Part shown: positions 17,680 through 26,556 of the stretch, piece by piece | Position numbering within the stretch: the first letter of the stretch is position 1 | Layout of the letters: each line of letters starts with the position of its first letter | Origin: Humimonas sp964465015 | Lineage (GTDB): Bacteria; Gemmatimonadota; Gemmatimonadetes; Palauibacterales; Palauibacteraceae | Length of the DNA: 64,000 nt | Direction of reading: 5' to 3' | Assembly: GCA_964465015.1 (NCBI GenBank) | Contig: CAYXHP010000013.1 | Span: forward strand, 46,241-110,240 | The notes under the pieces: generated by a model | Told to the model about the DNA's origin: nothing | The model's input: only the letters and a program-made list of their open reading frames with translations | The model's database searches: none | Program-made: the position numbers and the translations under genes

Positions 17680-18926
17680 GCCAGACCCGCCGCGCCGGAC
17701 CGGTGCGTGGCCCCCGCGGCGTGAGCGGTCGGCAGCCGGATGGCCCCGCCGTCGGGTCCACCCGCCGCCACGATGACGCCCCCTCCCACCACCACGTCCC
17801 GACGGTAGAGGACGGCGCTCTGCCCGGGAGTGACGGCGCGACGGGGCGCCAGGAGCTCCAGCTCGAAGCGGTCGCCGGTCCGACTCCGCACGAGGGCGTC
17901 CACGACCGGGGCGCCGTGCCGGATGCGGACGCCGAGGGTCTCACCGGGCCGCGGGGGCTCGGCGAGCCAGCTGGCGCGCTCGGCGAGCAGGGTGGAGGTG
18001 GCGAGCGCCTCGCGTGGCCCGATGACCACCCGCCTTGAGCCGGGACGGATCTCCAGCACGTACATGGGCTCCGCGAAGCCCCCCGGGAGGCCACGCCGCT
18101 GGCCGACCGTGAAATCTGCGTATCCGCCGTGCCGGCCGACCACGGTACCGTCCCGCAGCACGAGGTCCCCCTCGGACAGGGCCGGGTGGTCGGCGGCGAG
18201 GTATCGGCGCAGCACCCCGCGGTAGTCGTCATCCGGGACGAAGCAGATCTCGAACGACTCGGGCTTCTCCGCCGTCGACAACCCCAGCTCCCGCGCGACC
18301 TCCCGGACCCGGGGCTTCTCCAGGTCTCCGACCGGAAGCAGGAGTCGGTCGAGCGCCTCCCGCGCGATGCCCCACAGGAAGTAGGTCTGGTCCTTTCGGT
18401 CGTCCGCCGCGCGGCAGAGGAGCGGCGGGCCTCCGTCCGTTCTGCGCACCCGGGCGTAGTGGCCGGTCGCCATGTAGTCGCAGTCGAGGGTGTCGGCCCG
18501 CCCCAGGAGGTCCCGGAACTTGGTGAAGCTGTTACAGCGCACGCAGGGGATCGGCGTCCGTCCGGCCGCGTACTCGCTCACGAAGTCGTCGATCACGTCC
18601 TCGGCGAAGCGGGCCTCGGCATCGTAGACGAAGTGCGGTATCCCGAGACGCCCGGCCACGGCCCTGGCGTCGGCGATCCCCTCCAGTCCGCAGCAGCCGT
18701 GGGTCGGGCCCTCGACCTCCGCGTAGCAGAACGTCTTGATCGTGGCCCCGATCACCCGGTGGCCGCGGCGGTGGAGGAGGGCGGTCGCCACGCTCGAGTC
18801 GACGCCTCCCGACATGGCTGCCAGCACGCGGCTCCCGGGCCGGACACCGTGCGGGGGCGGCGGGGTGGCGCCGGGCGCCGGCCCGGCCGCGCCCACCTCG
18901 CCGGACCCGCGTGTCGCGGCGCTCAT
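17673..18926 (-). CDS. mnmA: tRNA-specific 2-thiouridylase MnmA
   Basis: This 417-residue enzyme 2-thiolates the wobble uridine of tRNAs for Lys, Glu and Gln. The PP-loop AAMSGGVDSSVA is at residues about 36-47. Candidate catalytic cysteines lie in TPIPCVRCNSFTKF and in FEICFVPDD, and THGCCGLEGIADA and FTVGQRRGLPGG are also family-typical. The first 30 residues are a Gly/Pro/Ala-rich extension. The ATG overlaps the stop of the upstream cysteine desulfurase (ATGA), so sulfur donor and acceptor enzymes are probably coupled, as known for yrvO-mnmA pairs in other bacteria. Confidence 0.95.
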   Translation of the reverse strand: MSAATRGSGEVGAAGPAPGATPPPPHGVRPGSRVLAAMSGGVDSSVATALLHRRGHRVIGATIKTFCYAEVEGPTHGCCGLEGIADARAVAGRLGIPHFVYDAEARFAEDVIDDFVSEYAAGRTPIPCVRCNSFTKFRDLLGRADTLDCDYMATGHYARVRRTDGGPPLLCRAADDRKDQTYFLWGIAREALDRLLLPVGDLEKPRVREVARELGLSTAEKPESFEICFVPDDDYRGVLRRYLAADHPALSEGDLVLRDGTVVGRHGGYADFTVGQRRGLPGGFAEPMYVLEIRPGSRRVVIGPREALATSTLLAERASWLAEPPRPGETLGVRIRHGAPVVDALVRSRTGDRFELELLAPRRAVTPGQSAVLYRRDVVVGGGVIVAAGGPDGGAIRLPTAHAAGATHRSGAAGLAQ

Positions 18927-20122
18927 CCGGCCGGGGCCCCGCGGCCTACGCCGGAACGGGCGGCGAGGCGGGCGGCGACGTCGGCGGCGCGCTCCACCTC
19001 CTCCAGGCTCGTGGAGGGACCCATGCTGAAGCGCAGGACGCCGTAGGGCTCGCCGGGGACGGGCCGGATCCCCATGGCCTCGAGAACGTGCGAGAGGCCG
19101 TGAGCACCGCTGCTGCAGGCCGAGCCGCTCGAGAGCGCGATCCCCTCCAGGTCGAGCGTCACGAGGAGCTCGGCCGTGTCCAGCCCCGGCAGTCCCACGT
19201 TGAGGAGGTGAGGGAGCCTGCCGGCGGCTCCGCCTCCGTGGATGCGCGCGGCCGGAGACGCGGCGGAGATACGCTGGGCGATGTGGTCGCGGAGCTTCCG
19301 CCAGCGCCGGGCCGATCCGGGCAGGGCCTCGACCGCCAGGCGGGCCGCCTCGGCGAATCCCGCCGCCGCGACAGGGTTCTGCGTGCCCGGCCACAGGCCG
19401 CGCTCCTGGGAGCCGCCGAACGTGAGCGGCTCGAGGTCGACTCCCTCGCGTACGAGGAGGAGCCCGATCCCGACGGGTCCGCCGAGCTTGTGGGCCGTCA
19501 CCGTGAGCAGGTCGGCTCCCACCTCCTCCCACGACACCGGCACCTTCCCGAACGCCTGCACGGCGTCGGTGTGGAAGATGGCGCCGTGCTCGTGCGCCAG
19601 GCGGGCGGCCTCGGCCACGGGCTGCAGCGTTCCGACCTCGTTGTTGGCCCACATGACGGACACCAGGCAGGGCGCGCCGCCGGCGTCCGAGAGTGCGTCC
19701 GAGAGCGCGTCCAGGCGCAGGACTCCGTGCTCGTCCACCGGAACGACCTCGACCGCGGCCCCCTCTCGCCCGGCCCGCGCCGCCGACTCGAGCACGGCCT
19801 TGTGCTCGATGGCCGAGACGAGCACGACGGGACGCCGGTCGGCGTGCGCCCGCGCGAAGCCCAGGACCGCCAGGTTGTCGGCCTGGGTGCCGCCGCCGGT
19901 GAAGTGCGCCTCCACGGGCCGGGCCCCCAGCAGCGCCGCGAGCCGGGCGCGCGCCTCCTCGAGGTACGCGCGGGCGCGGTTTCCGAAGGTGTGCGGGCTC
20001 CCCGCGTTGAAGTCCGCCTCCCCGCGAAGCGCTCCCATGGCCTCCCACACCTCTCCGCGCAGGGGGGAGGTGGCGGCATGATCGAGGTAGATACGCCCGG
20101 AGAGGGGGTTGTCACTTGGCAT
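18923..20122 (-). CDS. cysteine desulfurase (NifS/IscS family)
   Basis: This 399-residue PLP enzyme transfers cysteine sulfur as a persulfide. The family start IYLDHAATSPLRGEV is intact. The pyridoxal lysine is in TVTAHKLGGPVGIG near residue 210, the Asp in FHTDAVQAFGK precedes it, and the active Cys is in SSGSACSSG near residue 335. I set the start at the ATG opening MPSDNPLSGRIY, since upstream frame has no similarity. It lies directly upstream of mnmA with a 4-nt overlap and no ISC/SUF scaffold gene, so its main client is probably MnmA; feeding of other sulfur pathways, such as LarE-independent ones, is possible. Confidence 0.95.
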   Translation of the reverse strand: MPSDNPLSGRIYLDHAATSPLRGEVWEAMGALRGEADFNAGSPHTFGNRARAYLEEARARLAALLGARPVEAHFTGGGTQADNLAVLGFARAHADRRPVVLVSAIEHKAVLESAARAGREGAAVEVVPVDEHGVLRLDALSDALSDAGGAPCLVSVMWANNEVGTLQPVAEAARLAHEHGAIFHTDAVQAFGKVPVSWEEVGADLLTVTAHKLGGPVGIGLLLVREGVDLEPLTFGGSQERGLWPGTQNPVAAAGFAEAARLAVEALPGSARRWRKLRDHIAQRISAASPAARIHGGGAAGRLPHLLNVGLPGLDTAELLVTLDLEGIALSSGSACSSGAHGLSHVLEAMGIRPVPGEPYGVLRFSMGPSTSLEEVERAADVAARLAARSGVGRGAPAG

Positions 20123-20228
20123 GTCGTGCCCCGCGGGGTTCGGGATCCGGTCGGTCCGGGTGCCGGGGTCCGGTCGCGCTCCGACCTTCATATCCGGCCT
20201 CGTGAGCGGAGTTCCTTCGGATGCGACC

Positions 20229-20257
20229 TTCCGGCCCTCCCCGAGATCGGCTAGCTT
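20229..20257 (+). promoter_or_regulatory. possible promoter of the HIRAN-domain gene
   Basis: TTCCGG (20229-20234) and TAGCTT (20252-20257) are 17 nt apart in the divergent gap. The -35 is poor, so this is tentative. The rest of the 20123-20326 gap shows nothing else I can name. Confidence 0.25.
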
Positions 20258-20326
20258 GATCGACCCGCGCACCGAGCCCGGTGCGGAGCCGTCGAGCTCG
20301 CGCCGTTCCGACCAACCGGGAGGACG

Positions 20327-20704
20327 ATGGATTCCGACCGACCGCTGCCCCAGGAGTTTCCCGCCCGCGGCGCGCCTCTGTTCCGCGCCACCGTCCACGG
20401 CCTGGCCTTCGCCGGACGGGCCAGGCACCTCGAGCGGCTCGGTGGCGGAGACCGTCTCCTGCTCATCCCGGACCCGCCGGGCGCCGTTCCCGAGCAGGTG
20501 TGGGTCCACCTCGACGGGGGCGATCCGGTCGGGCACCTTCCCGAGGAGATCGGATCCTGGCTCGCTCCGTGGATGCGGGGCGGCGGGCGGGCGCGAGCCC
20601 GGGCGGTGCGGGTGGGGGACGAGAGCGTACCGAGCTGGAAGAGGCTCGTGGTCGAGATCGAGTGCCTGACCGGTCGGGAGAGGGACGCCGCGTCCGCGGG
20701 ATGA
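20327..20704 (+). CDS. stand-alone HIRAN-domain-like protein
   Basis: This 125-residue protein follows a strong GGGAGG ribosome site. Residues about 17-112 match the HIRAN pattern: a VHGLAFAGRARHLERL strand-helix, the GDRLLLIPDPP segment, HLDGGDPVGHLPEEIGSWLAPW and a final strand. In eukaryotic and bacterial proteins HIRAN binds single-stranded 3' DNA ends, as in HLTF-type repair helicases. Here it stands alone with no helicase or nuclease domain. It is transcribed away from the cysteine desulfurase. The domain call rests on pattern and needs a profile search; no other function is visible. Confidence 0.6.
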   Translation: MDSDRPLPQEFPARGAPLFRATVHGLAFAGRARHLERLGGGDRLLLIPDPPGAVPEQVWVHLDGGDPVGHLPEEIGSWLAPWMRGGGRARARAVRVGDESVPSWKRLVVEIECLTGRERDAASAG

Positions 20705-20738
20705 TCGCCGGGGCGCGCGCCGGCCGCCCCGCCCGGCT

Positions 20739-21566
20739 TCACATCGACCGCACGCCCAACTCCACGACGTCGTCCACCGCGACGGTCTCTTCGGTCCAGA
20801 AAGGCTCGCCGTAGGGCCGGCGAATCAGGGAGCCGTAGTGACGGCTCTGGGTCTCGATGAGGTCGTAGAGGTCCTGGCCGGTGGGAAAGATCTCGCCGGC
20901 GGCGTCCTTTCCGTCGAACTGTGACGCGTAGCAGCGCACCGCCTCCATCTTGCGCTCGAACTGGTCGGAGATGTCCACCACGAAGGTCGGCTTCACCGGG
21001 TCCTCGCGGTAGGTGAGCGCGTACAGCACCTTGGCGGGCCGGTGCGGAGCCGCCGTGTCGCCCGCGGTCGGTCCCCCTGCCGTATACCGCGTGAGGCCTG
21101 CCAGGTAGCACGCGTCACGCCCGAGCTCGGAGGCGATTCGGTGGTCCGGGTGACGGCCGCGAGGATAGGGGAGGATCACCGTCCGGGGACGGAGCTCGCG
21201 CAGCAGGGCCACCAGCCGCCGGCGGTACGCGTCGGTGTTGAACAGTCCGGCATCGGGAAGCCCGGCGTCGAGCCTTCCGGCCACGCCCAGGATCCCGGCG
21301 GCGCGCTCGGCCTCCTGGCCGCGCAGATCGGCCGAGCCATGCGTGCCCATCTCGCCCCGGGTCAGGTCGATGATGGCGGTGCGCCGTCCCTGGTCGGCGG
21401 CCCGCACGACGGTGCCGCCGCAGGTCAGCTCGACGTCGTCCCGGTGGGCGGCGATGGCCAGGAGGTCGACGGGCCCGATCCGGCGCGCCTCCGCGGCCAG
21501 CGCCGCCCGGACCCGGATTTCCCCGGCCGGATCCTCCCCCACGTCCCTCCGGTGTGCCTCGCTCAC
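20739..21566 (-). CDS. BshB1-like bacillithiol biosynthesis deacetylase (LmbE/PIG-L family)
   Basis: This 275-residue LmbE-like protein has the metal motif AAHRDDVELTCGG near residue 40 (the usual HPDD reads HRDD), TRGEMGTHGSADLRGQEA, and RGRHPDHRIASELGRDACY, all close to BshB1. That enzyme deacetylates GlcNAc-malate in bacillithiol synthesis. The late SQFDGKDAAGEIFP and SRHYGSLIRRPYGEPF segments also fit BshB1. The GTG at 21566 has GGAGG six nt upstream. It lies 61 nt after the second ABC permease and may share its transcript. No bshA or bshC is in the window. Confidence 0.85.
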   Translation of the reverse strand: MSEAHRRDVGEDPAGEIRVRAALAAEARRIGPVDLLAIAAHRDDVELTCGGTVVRAADQGRRTAIIDLTRGEMGTHGSADLRGQEAERAAGILGVAGRLDAGLPDAGLFNTDAYRRRLVALLRELRPRTVILPYPRGRHPDHRIASELGRDACYLAGLTRYTAGGPTAGDTAAPHRPAKVLYALTYREDPVKPTFVVDISDQFERKMEAVRCYASQFDGKDAAGEIFPTGQDLYDLIETQSRHYGSLIRRPYGEPFWTEETVAVDDVVELGVRSM

Positions 21567-21627
21567 GTGATGCCTCCGGCCATCGCCCAGGCCGGCCGAA
21601 GGGTGCGGGGAGCGGGGCCGGCCGGCC

Positions 21628-22899
21628 TCACTCGTAGCGCAGCGCCTCGACCGGATCGAGGCGGGCGCCCCGCGAGGCAGGGTAGAGGCCGAAGCCAATG
21701 CCCGTCAACGCGGACACGGCGAGGGCCGCGACGACGGACCACAGCGGCACGGTGGCCGGAACGGGGGTGAAGCGCTCCAGCGCCCAGGCGATGCCGCCCC
21801 CGATCGCCAGGCCGGTGCCTCCCCCGACCAGCGTGATGGTGGACGCCTCGACCAGGAACTGCCACAGAATGTCGCGCCGGCGGGCGCCGAGCGCTTTGCG
21901 GACCCCGATCTCCCGTGTCCGCTCGGTCACGGAGATCATCATGATGCCGATCACCCCGACGCCTCCCACCATCAACCCCACGCTGGACAGGGCGAACATG
22001 ACCGAGAACAGCGCCGTGGTCAGCTTACCCCACAGGTTCAGGATCTCGTCCTGCGTGATGATGGCGAAATTGTCCTTCTGACCCGGGTGGAGCCGGCGGA
22101 TCTGGCGCATCTTCCCCTCGACCTGGTCCATGGCGACGTCGAGCGGGACGCCGTCTCGCGGCGTCACCACGAAGGTCACCAGGCGGTGCCAGAACGGCAC
22201 GTAGTTCCAGGCGGCGTCGAAGGGGATGAGCATGTAGTGCGAGACGAAGCCCGCGAACAGATTGTCCGCGCGCTGGTAGGTGCCCACCACTTCGAACGGC
22301 GTCGAGCTGCTCTGGCCCGACGACGAGGAGATCGTGAAGGTGCGCTGCAGCGGGTCGCGGCCCTCGTACAGGTCCATGCTCACGGCCGAGTCCACCACCG
22401 CCACGGGCCGGCCGCGCCGGTCCTCCGAGCGGGTGAAGAAGCGGCCGTCCTCGAGGTGGCCGTTGTCCTGCTCCAGGAAGTTCGACGCCACCGCCACCAG
22501 CGCGACCCCGATGTCCCGATCTCGATAGCGCGCCCGATAGCCGCTCTGGCTCAGGTCGGCGATCGCGTTGGCCGTCCTTATCGAGGGGAGGTCCTCCAGC
22601 TGCTGTGCCCACTCCGGCTGGAGGGGCGGGTTCTTCATGAAGGCGGATTCCTCCTCCTCGGTGCCCGTCTGTACTCCGCCCCCCTGGGGCGCGTGGGCCA
22701 CGTAGAACGTCGTGGGACCTCTCGACGAGATCAGCTGCGTGAAGCTGTCGTTGATGCCGGTGATCACGGCCGCCATGACCATGACGACGACCACGCCGAT
22801 CGTCACGCCCAGGATGGTGAGGCCGCTGCGTACCTTGTTGGCGCGCAGCGAGTCCAGCGCGATCACGATTCCCTCGCCCAGGGCGACCAGCCAGTTCAT
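21628..22899 (-). CDS. MacB/FtsX-type ABC transporter permease (second copy)
   Basis: This 423-residue permease has an N-terminal helix (SGLTILGVTIGVVVVMVMAA) at about 29-48, a large periplasmic MacB-type domain, and three C-terminal helices. The FtsX segment shows MISVTERTREIGVRKALGARRRDILWQF-type residues (RTREIGVRKALGA). It ends in SRGARLDPVEALRYE, typical of the family. It has no ATPase domain of its own; the partner ATPase is at 24182-24907. It starts 13 nt after the first permease, and the two differ enough to suggest a heterodimer. Confidence 0.92.
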   Translation of the reverse strand: MNWLVALGEGIVIALDSLRANKVRSGLTILGVTIGVVVVMVMAAVITGINDSFTQLISSRGPTTFYVAHAPQGGGVQTGTEEEESAFMKNPPLQPEWAQQLEDLPSIRTANAIADLSQSGYRARYRDRDIGVALVAVASNFLEQDNGHLEDGRFFTRSEDRRGRPVAVVDSAVSMDLYEGRDPLQRTFTISSSSGQSSSTPFEVVGTYQRADNLFAGFVSHYMLIPFDAAWNYVPFWHRLVTFVVTPRDGVPLDVAMDQVEGKMRQIRRLHPGQKDNFAIITQDEILNLWGKLTTALFSVMFALSSVGLMVGGVGVIGIMMISVTERTREIGVRKALGARRRDILWQFLVEASTITLVGGGTGLAIGGGIAWALERFTPVPATVPLWSVVAALAVSALTGIGFGLYPASRGARLDPVEALRYE

Positions 22900-22912
22900 C
22901 GCGTACCGTCCG

Positions 22913-24157
22913 TCACTCGGTCCGCAGGGCCACGATGGGATCCAGTCGAGCCGCCCTACGAGCCGGGTAGACCCCCGAGGTGAGGCCGACCGCCACTCCG
23001 AGACCGATGGCCAGCGCCAGCGACCACCATGGCGTCGAGGCGGGCAGCGGCGTCAGGGCCTGAACGACCTGCGCGAGCCCCACTCCGACCCCGACGCCCA
23101 GGCCGGCTCCCAGGAGGCTGAGCACGGAGGACTCGGCCAGGAACTGGAGGAGCACATCGCTCTGTCGCGCTCCCAACGCCTTGCGGAGCCCGATCTCGCG
23201 CGTCCGCTGCGAGACCGAGACGAGCATGATGTTCATGATTACGATCCCGCCCACCACGAGCGCGATCGACACGAGGCCGGGCAGGGCGGTGAGGAGGATG
23301 CCGTTGATCTTGTCCCACGCGCTCAGGAGACCGCTCGACGTCTGGAGGTAGAAGTTGTCGTCGCGGGCGGGGCGCAGTCGCCGGTCCGCGCGCATGGCCC
23401 CCTCCACGTCGGCCATGGCCGCGTCCATCGCCTTCGGTGATGGCGCCTTGACCGAGATCTCCTCCAGCTTGCCCGGGTTGCGGGACAGCGTCTCGTCGTA
23501 GGCCGAGAACGGGACGAGGATCGCCGCGTCCCAGATGCCGCCCAGGAGGCCGCCCCGCCGCTGGAACACCCCCACGACCTGGAAGCGGAAGGGACCCACC
23601 CGGATCTCCTTCCCGAGCGGCGAGCCGGCGGGGAAGAGCTTGTCCGCGATGTCGGGGCCGATGACCGCGACCTTGAGGCCGCGTCGCTCGTCCAGGGGTG
23701 AGAGGCCTCGCCCCTCCTGGACGGTCCAGCCCTGGACCGAGCTGTAGCCTTCCGATCCGCCGATCACGCGGATGTTCTTCCGCTCTCGCTCCCCGTATCG
23801 GACCTGGTCGAAGCCCCGGTCCGAGTCCCAGGTCACGATCGTGCCCGCCGGCACGGCGCCGCGCACCACGCCGACATCGTGCATCGTGAGCTGAGGATTT
23901 CGCGCGTAACGGCGGCGCTCCTCGTCGGTCATGCGCCCCATCTGCACTGTGGGGCGCCGCACGACCGTGAACGTGTTGATCCCGAAGATGGACCCCGCGA
24001 AGTCCTCCCGGACATAACGGTTCATTCCCTCCACGATCGTGATCACCGCGATCAGGAAGGTGATGCCGATGATCACGCCGACGAGGGAGAAGAACGACTT
24101 GAGCTTGTGCGACCAGATCTGGCTCAGCGCCAGCCGCAGCCCCTCGAGTAGCGACAC
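22913..24157 (-). CDS. MacB/FtsX-type ABC transporter permease (first copy)
   Basis: This 414-residue permease has an N-terminal helix (SFFSLVGVIIGITFLIAVIT), a periplasmic MacB-type domain and three C-terminal helices with the FtsX motif RTREIGLRKALGARQSDV. The ending RAARLDPIVALRTE matches its neighbour. The GTG start is 24 nt after the ATPase stop. With adaptor, ATPase and second permease it forms a MacAB-like tripartite exporter of unknown substrate (peptide, lipid or drug are known for the family). No TolC-like gene is in the window. Confidence 0.92.
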   Translation of the reverse strand: MSLLEGLRLALSQIWSHKLKSFFSLVGVIIGITFLIAVITIVEGMNRYVREDFAGSIFGINTFTVVRRPTVQMGRMTDEERRRYARNPQLTMHDVGVVRGAVPAGTIVTWDSDRGFDQVRYGERERKNIRVIGGSEGYSSVQGWTVQEGRGLSPLDERRGLKVAVIGPDIADKLFPAGSPLGKEIRVGPFRFQVVGVFQRRGGLLGGIWDAAILVPFSAYDETLSRNPGKLEEISVKAPSPKAMDAAMADVEGAMRADRRLRPARDDNFYLQTSSGLLSAWDKINGILLTALPGLVSIALVVGGIVIMNIMLVSVSQRTREIGLRKALGARQSDVLLQFLAESSVLSLLGAGLGVGVGVGLAQVVQALTPLPASTPWWSLALAIGLGVAVGLTSGVYPARRAARLDPIVALRTE

Positions 24158-24181
24158 GTCCGCGCCCGGCCTGTGCGGCGC

Positions 24182-24907
24182 CTACGGCGCGGCCGCGTGG
24201 GGCACCGCCGAGATGTCCGCGTCGTGCGACTCGATCTGCCCGTCGCGGAGCATGATCACGCGCTCGGCGCGGGCCGCGATGTCGTACTCGTGCGTGACCA
24301 TGATGATGGTCTGCCCGGTGTCGTGGAGGTGCGTGAAGACGGCCATGATCTCGGCCGAAGTGGCCGAGTCCAGGTTCCCGGTGGGCTCGTCGGCGAGCAG
24401 GATGGAGGGACGATTCACCAGCGCCCGGGCGATCGCCACTCGCTGGCGCTGACCCCCCGAGAGCTCGTTGGGCCTGTGCTCCATGCGGTCGGCCAGATCC
24501 ACCATGCGCAGGGCCTCCTCGGCCCGCTCCCGTCGCTCCGACGCGCTCACGCCCGCGTAGATGAGGGGCAGCTCCACGTTGTGGAGCGATGTCGCTCGCG
24601 GCAGGAGGTTGAAGGTCTGGAAGACGAAGCCGATCTCCCGGTTGCGAATCCGAGCCAGCTCGTCGTCGTCCAGGTCCTGCACGGCCTGCCCGTTCAGGAC
24701 ATACTCCCCCGACGTGGGCGTATCCAGGCAGCCGATCAGGTTCATGAAGGTGGACTTGCCGGAGCCGGAGGGGCCCATGACGGCGATGTATTCGTTGCGC
24801 CCGATGTCGACGTCCACTCCCCGGAGGGCGTGCACCGTCTCGGACCCCATCTGGTAGTCCTTCGTGAGGTCCCGAGTGATGATGATGAGGTCCTTGCTGG
24901 CTTCCAT
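24182..24907 (-). CDS. ABC transporter ATP-binding protein (MacB/LolD type)
   Basis: This 241-residue ATPase shows Walker A GPSGSGKST, a Q-loop GFVFQTFNLLPRATS, the signature LSGGQRQRVAIARAL, Walker B ILLADEPTGNLDS and the switch His in MVTHEYD. It powers the two FtsX-type permeases downstream. I chose the ATG with AGGGAG just upstream; a GTG at 24949 overlapping the adaptor stop (GTGA) would add 14 residues and also suits operon coupling. Confidence 0.94.
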   Translation of the reverse strand: MEASKDLIIITRDLTKDYQMGSETVHALRGVDVDIGRNEYIAVMGPSGSGKSTFMNLIGCLDTPTSGEYVLNGQAVQDLDDDELARIRNREIGFVFQTFNLLPRATSLHNVELPLIYAGVSASERRERAEEALRMVDLADRMEHRPNELSGGQRQRVAIARALVNRPSILLADEPTGNLDSATSAEIMAVFTHLHDTGQTIIMVTHEYDIAARAERVIMLRDGQIESHDADISAVPHAAAP

Positions 24908-24945
24908 GCCCGCTCCCTGGGTGGACCGTGCGCCGGGCCGCCGGC

Positions 24946-26328
24946 TCACGACATCCCGTTCTGGTTCGCGCCGCCGGAACCGGAACGGCGGCCGGACGAG
25001 TCGACACCGGCCGCGCCCGCGGCTGCGGTGTCCGTTCCGGCAGCGGCGGCCGTGTCCTTCCCCGCCGCGCCCGTCGGTCCGCGGTCGACCTTCTCGACCT
25101 TCACCGACTCGCCGTCCTTGAGCTCCCGAACCGTCCGGTAGGGGCCCGACACCACCGTGTCCCCCGGCGCGATTCCCTTCAGGACCTCGAAGTAGGCGTC
25201 GCCCGCGATCCCGACCTGCACGGGCCGGAAATGCACCTTGGCGCCCGAGATCTGGAATACCCCCTCCACCTCCGAGCGCTCCCCGGTCTGCGTGCTGTCG
25301 GGCGCGGGGCCGGTCTGTGTCGTGTCCCGCAGCGTGAGCGCGATGATCGGGATGGAGAGCGCGCTCTTACGGGTCGCGGTGATCACGTCCGCCGTGGCGG
25401 ACAGGTCGGGTCGGATCCCCTCGGGCGGGTCGTCGAGCTGGATGCGGACCTCGAAGTCCACCGCCTGGTCCGAGGTGCTCTGGCTCGCGGTCGCGTTCCG
25501 GCTGCTGCGGTCGGTGAGGGCGCTGTTCGCGACCTTGACGACCCGGCCGGAGAAGGCCGAATCGGGCCACGCGTCGATCTCGACCGAGGCGGAGTCCCCG
25601 ACCTGGATCATGGGGACGTCCGTCTCGTCCACCTGGATCACCGCCTCCATGACCGACAGGTCGGCCACCGTGAGCAGGACGGTCCCCGGGTTGTTCATGG
25701 TGCCGACGATGGCTGTCTCGCCCTTCTCCACGTTGAGCCGGGTGACGCGTCCGTTGATCGGCGAGCGAATCACGGTCTTGTCGAGCTGGTCATTGGCCTG
25801 CTCGACCGAGGCCGCCCACTGCGAGACGGCGTGCTGGGAAGACTGCCACAGGGCTTTCTGCACGTCCGCCTTGGTGCGGGTCTGCTCGACCTCCTGGTCG
25901 GTCACCAGGTCCGGCGTGCGCTTCTTCAGCTCGCGCAGGCGGTCCCAGTCTCGCTGGGACTGTTCGAAGTTGGCCCTCGCCTCGGCCTCGCCCGCCCGCG
26001 CCTGGGCCAGCTGCGCCTGCGCCTGCCGCACGGACGCCTCGTACTGGGTCGGGTCGATGCGGAGGAGGAGGTCCCCCTCCTTCACCCTCTGCCCCTCCTG
26101 GACCGGCAGCTCGACGATCCGGCCCGAGATGTCGGCGCTGATGTCGACGGACTGCTTGGCCTCGATGTGGCCGCTGGCGTTGACGTGGGAGACCAGGTCG
26201 TGTCGCGCCACAATCTCGGCGCGCACTTGAGGCCCGGTGCCGTGCTTCGCTCCCAGGGCCCGGAATACGAGCACACCGAGGACCACGATCACCGCCGTAC
26301 CGATGGCGAACTTGCCCTTTCGACTCAT
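24946..26328 (-). CDS. periplasmic adaptor (membrane fusion) protein, MacA/HlyD family
   Basis: This 460-residue protein has an N-terminal membrane anchor (FAIGTAVIVVLGVLVF), a barrel-sandwich half (GHIEAKQSVDISADISGRI with GQRVKEGDLLLRID), a coiled-coil hairpin of about residues 85-185 and the returning half (IRSPINGRVTRLNVEKGE). A beta-barrel and membrane-proximal domain follow. The last 45 residues are Ala/Gly/Asp/Thr-rich and disordered in appearance. It would link the inner-membrane exporter to an outer-membrane channel. It is the first gene of the exporter operon. The 228 nt upstream (26329-26556) show no convincing promoter. Confidence 0.92.
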   Translation of the reverse strand: MSRKGKFAIGTAVIVVLGVLVFRALGAKHGTGPQVRAEIVARHDLVSHVNASGHIEAKQSVDISADISGRIVELPVQEGQRVKEGDLLLRIDPTQYEASVRQAQAQLAQARAGEAEARANFEQSQRDWDRLRELKKRTPDLVTDQEVEQTRTKADVQKALWQSSQHAVSQWAASVEQANDQLDKTVIRSPINGRVTRLNVEKGETAIVGTMNNPGTVLLTVADLSVMEAVIQVDETDVPMIQVGDSASVEIDAWPDSAFSGRVVKVANSALTDRSSRNATASQSTSDQAVDFEVRIQLDDPPEGIRPDLSATADVITATRKSALSIPIIALTLRDTTQTGPAPDSTQTGERSEVEGVFQISGAKVHFRPVQVGIAGDAYFEVLKGIAPGDTVVSGPYRTVRELKDGESVKVEKVDRGPTGAAGKDTAAAAGTDTAAAGAAGVDSSGRRSGSGGANQNGMS

Positions 26329-26556
26329 CTACCCGGCAGTCCTTGCCTTATGTGCTCGAAACGAAGCGACCGGAACGGTGCTTCCTACGGGTCCCGTCGA
26401 GGAAAGGTTTCGGCTGGAGGCCCGGCCAGCGCGCCCGGGTCGCCATCCTCCCACTGGCAGAACGAACACGCCGCGTCCGGCCCGCGCTTAGTCCATCCCG
26501 CGCGGCAGACGGGGCGCCCATCGGCCGCGCCCGGGGACGTCTCGCCCTCTCCCGGG

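Noticed and set aside
26329..26556. A promoter for the exporter operon in the gap before the adaptor gene
   Set aside because: TTCCGG and CATAAG are 17 nt apart on the minus strand, but both boxes are weak; I saw nothing else in this gap.
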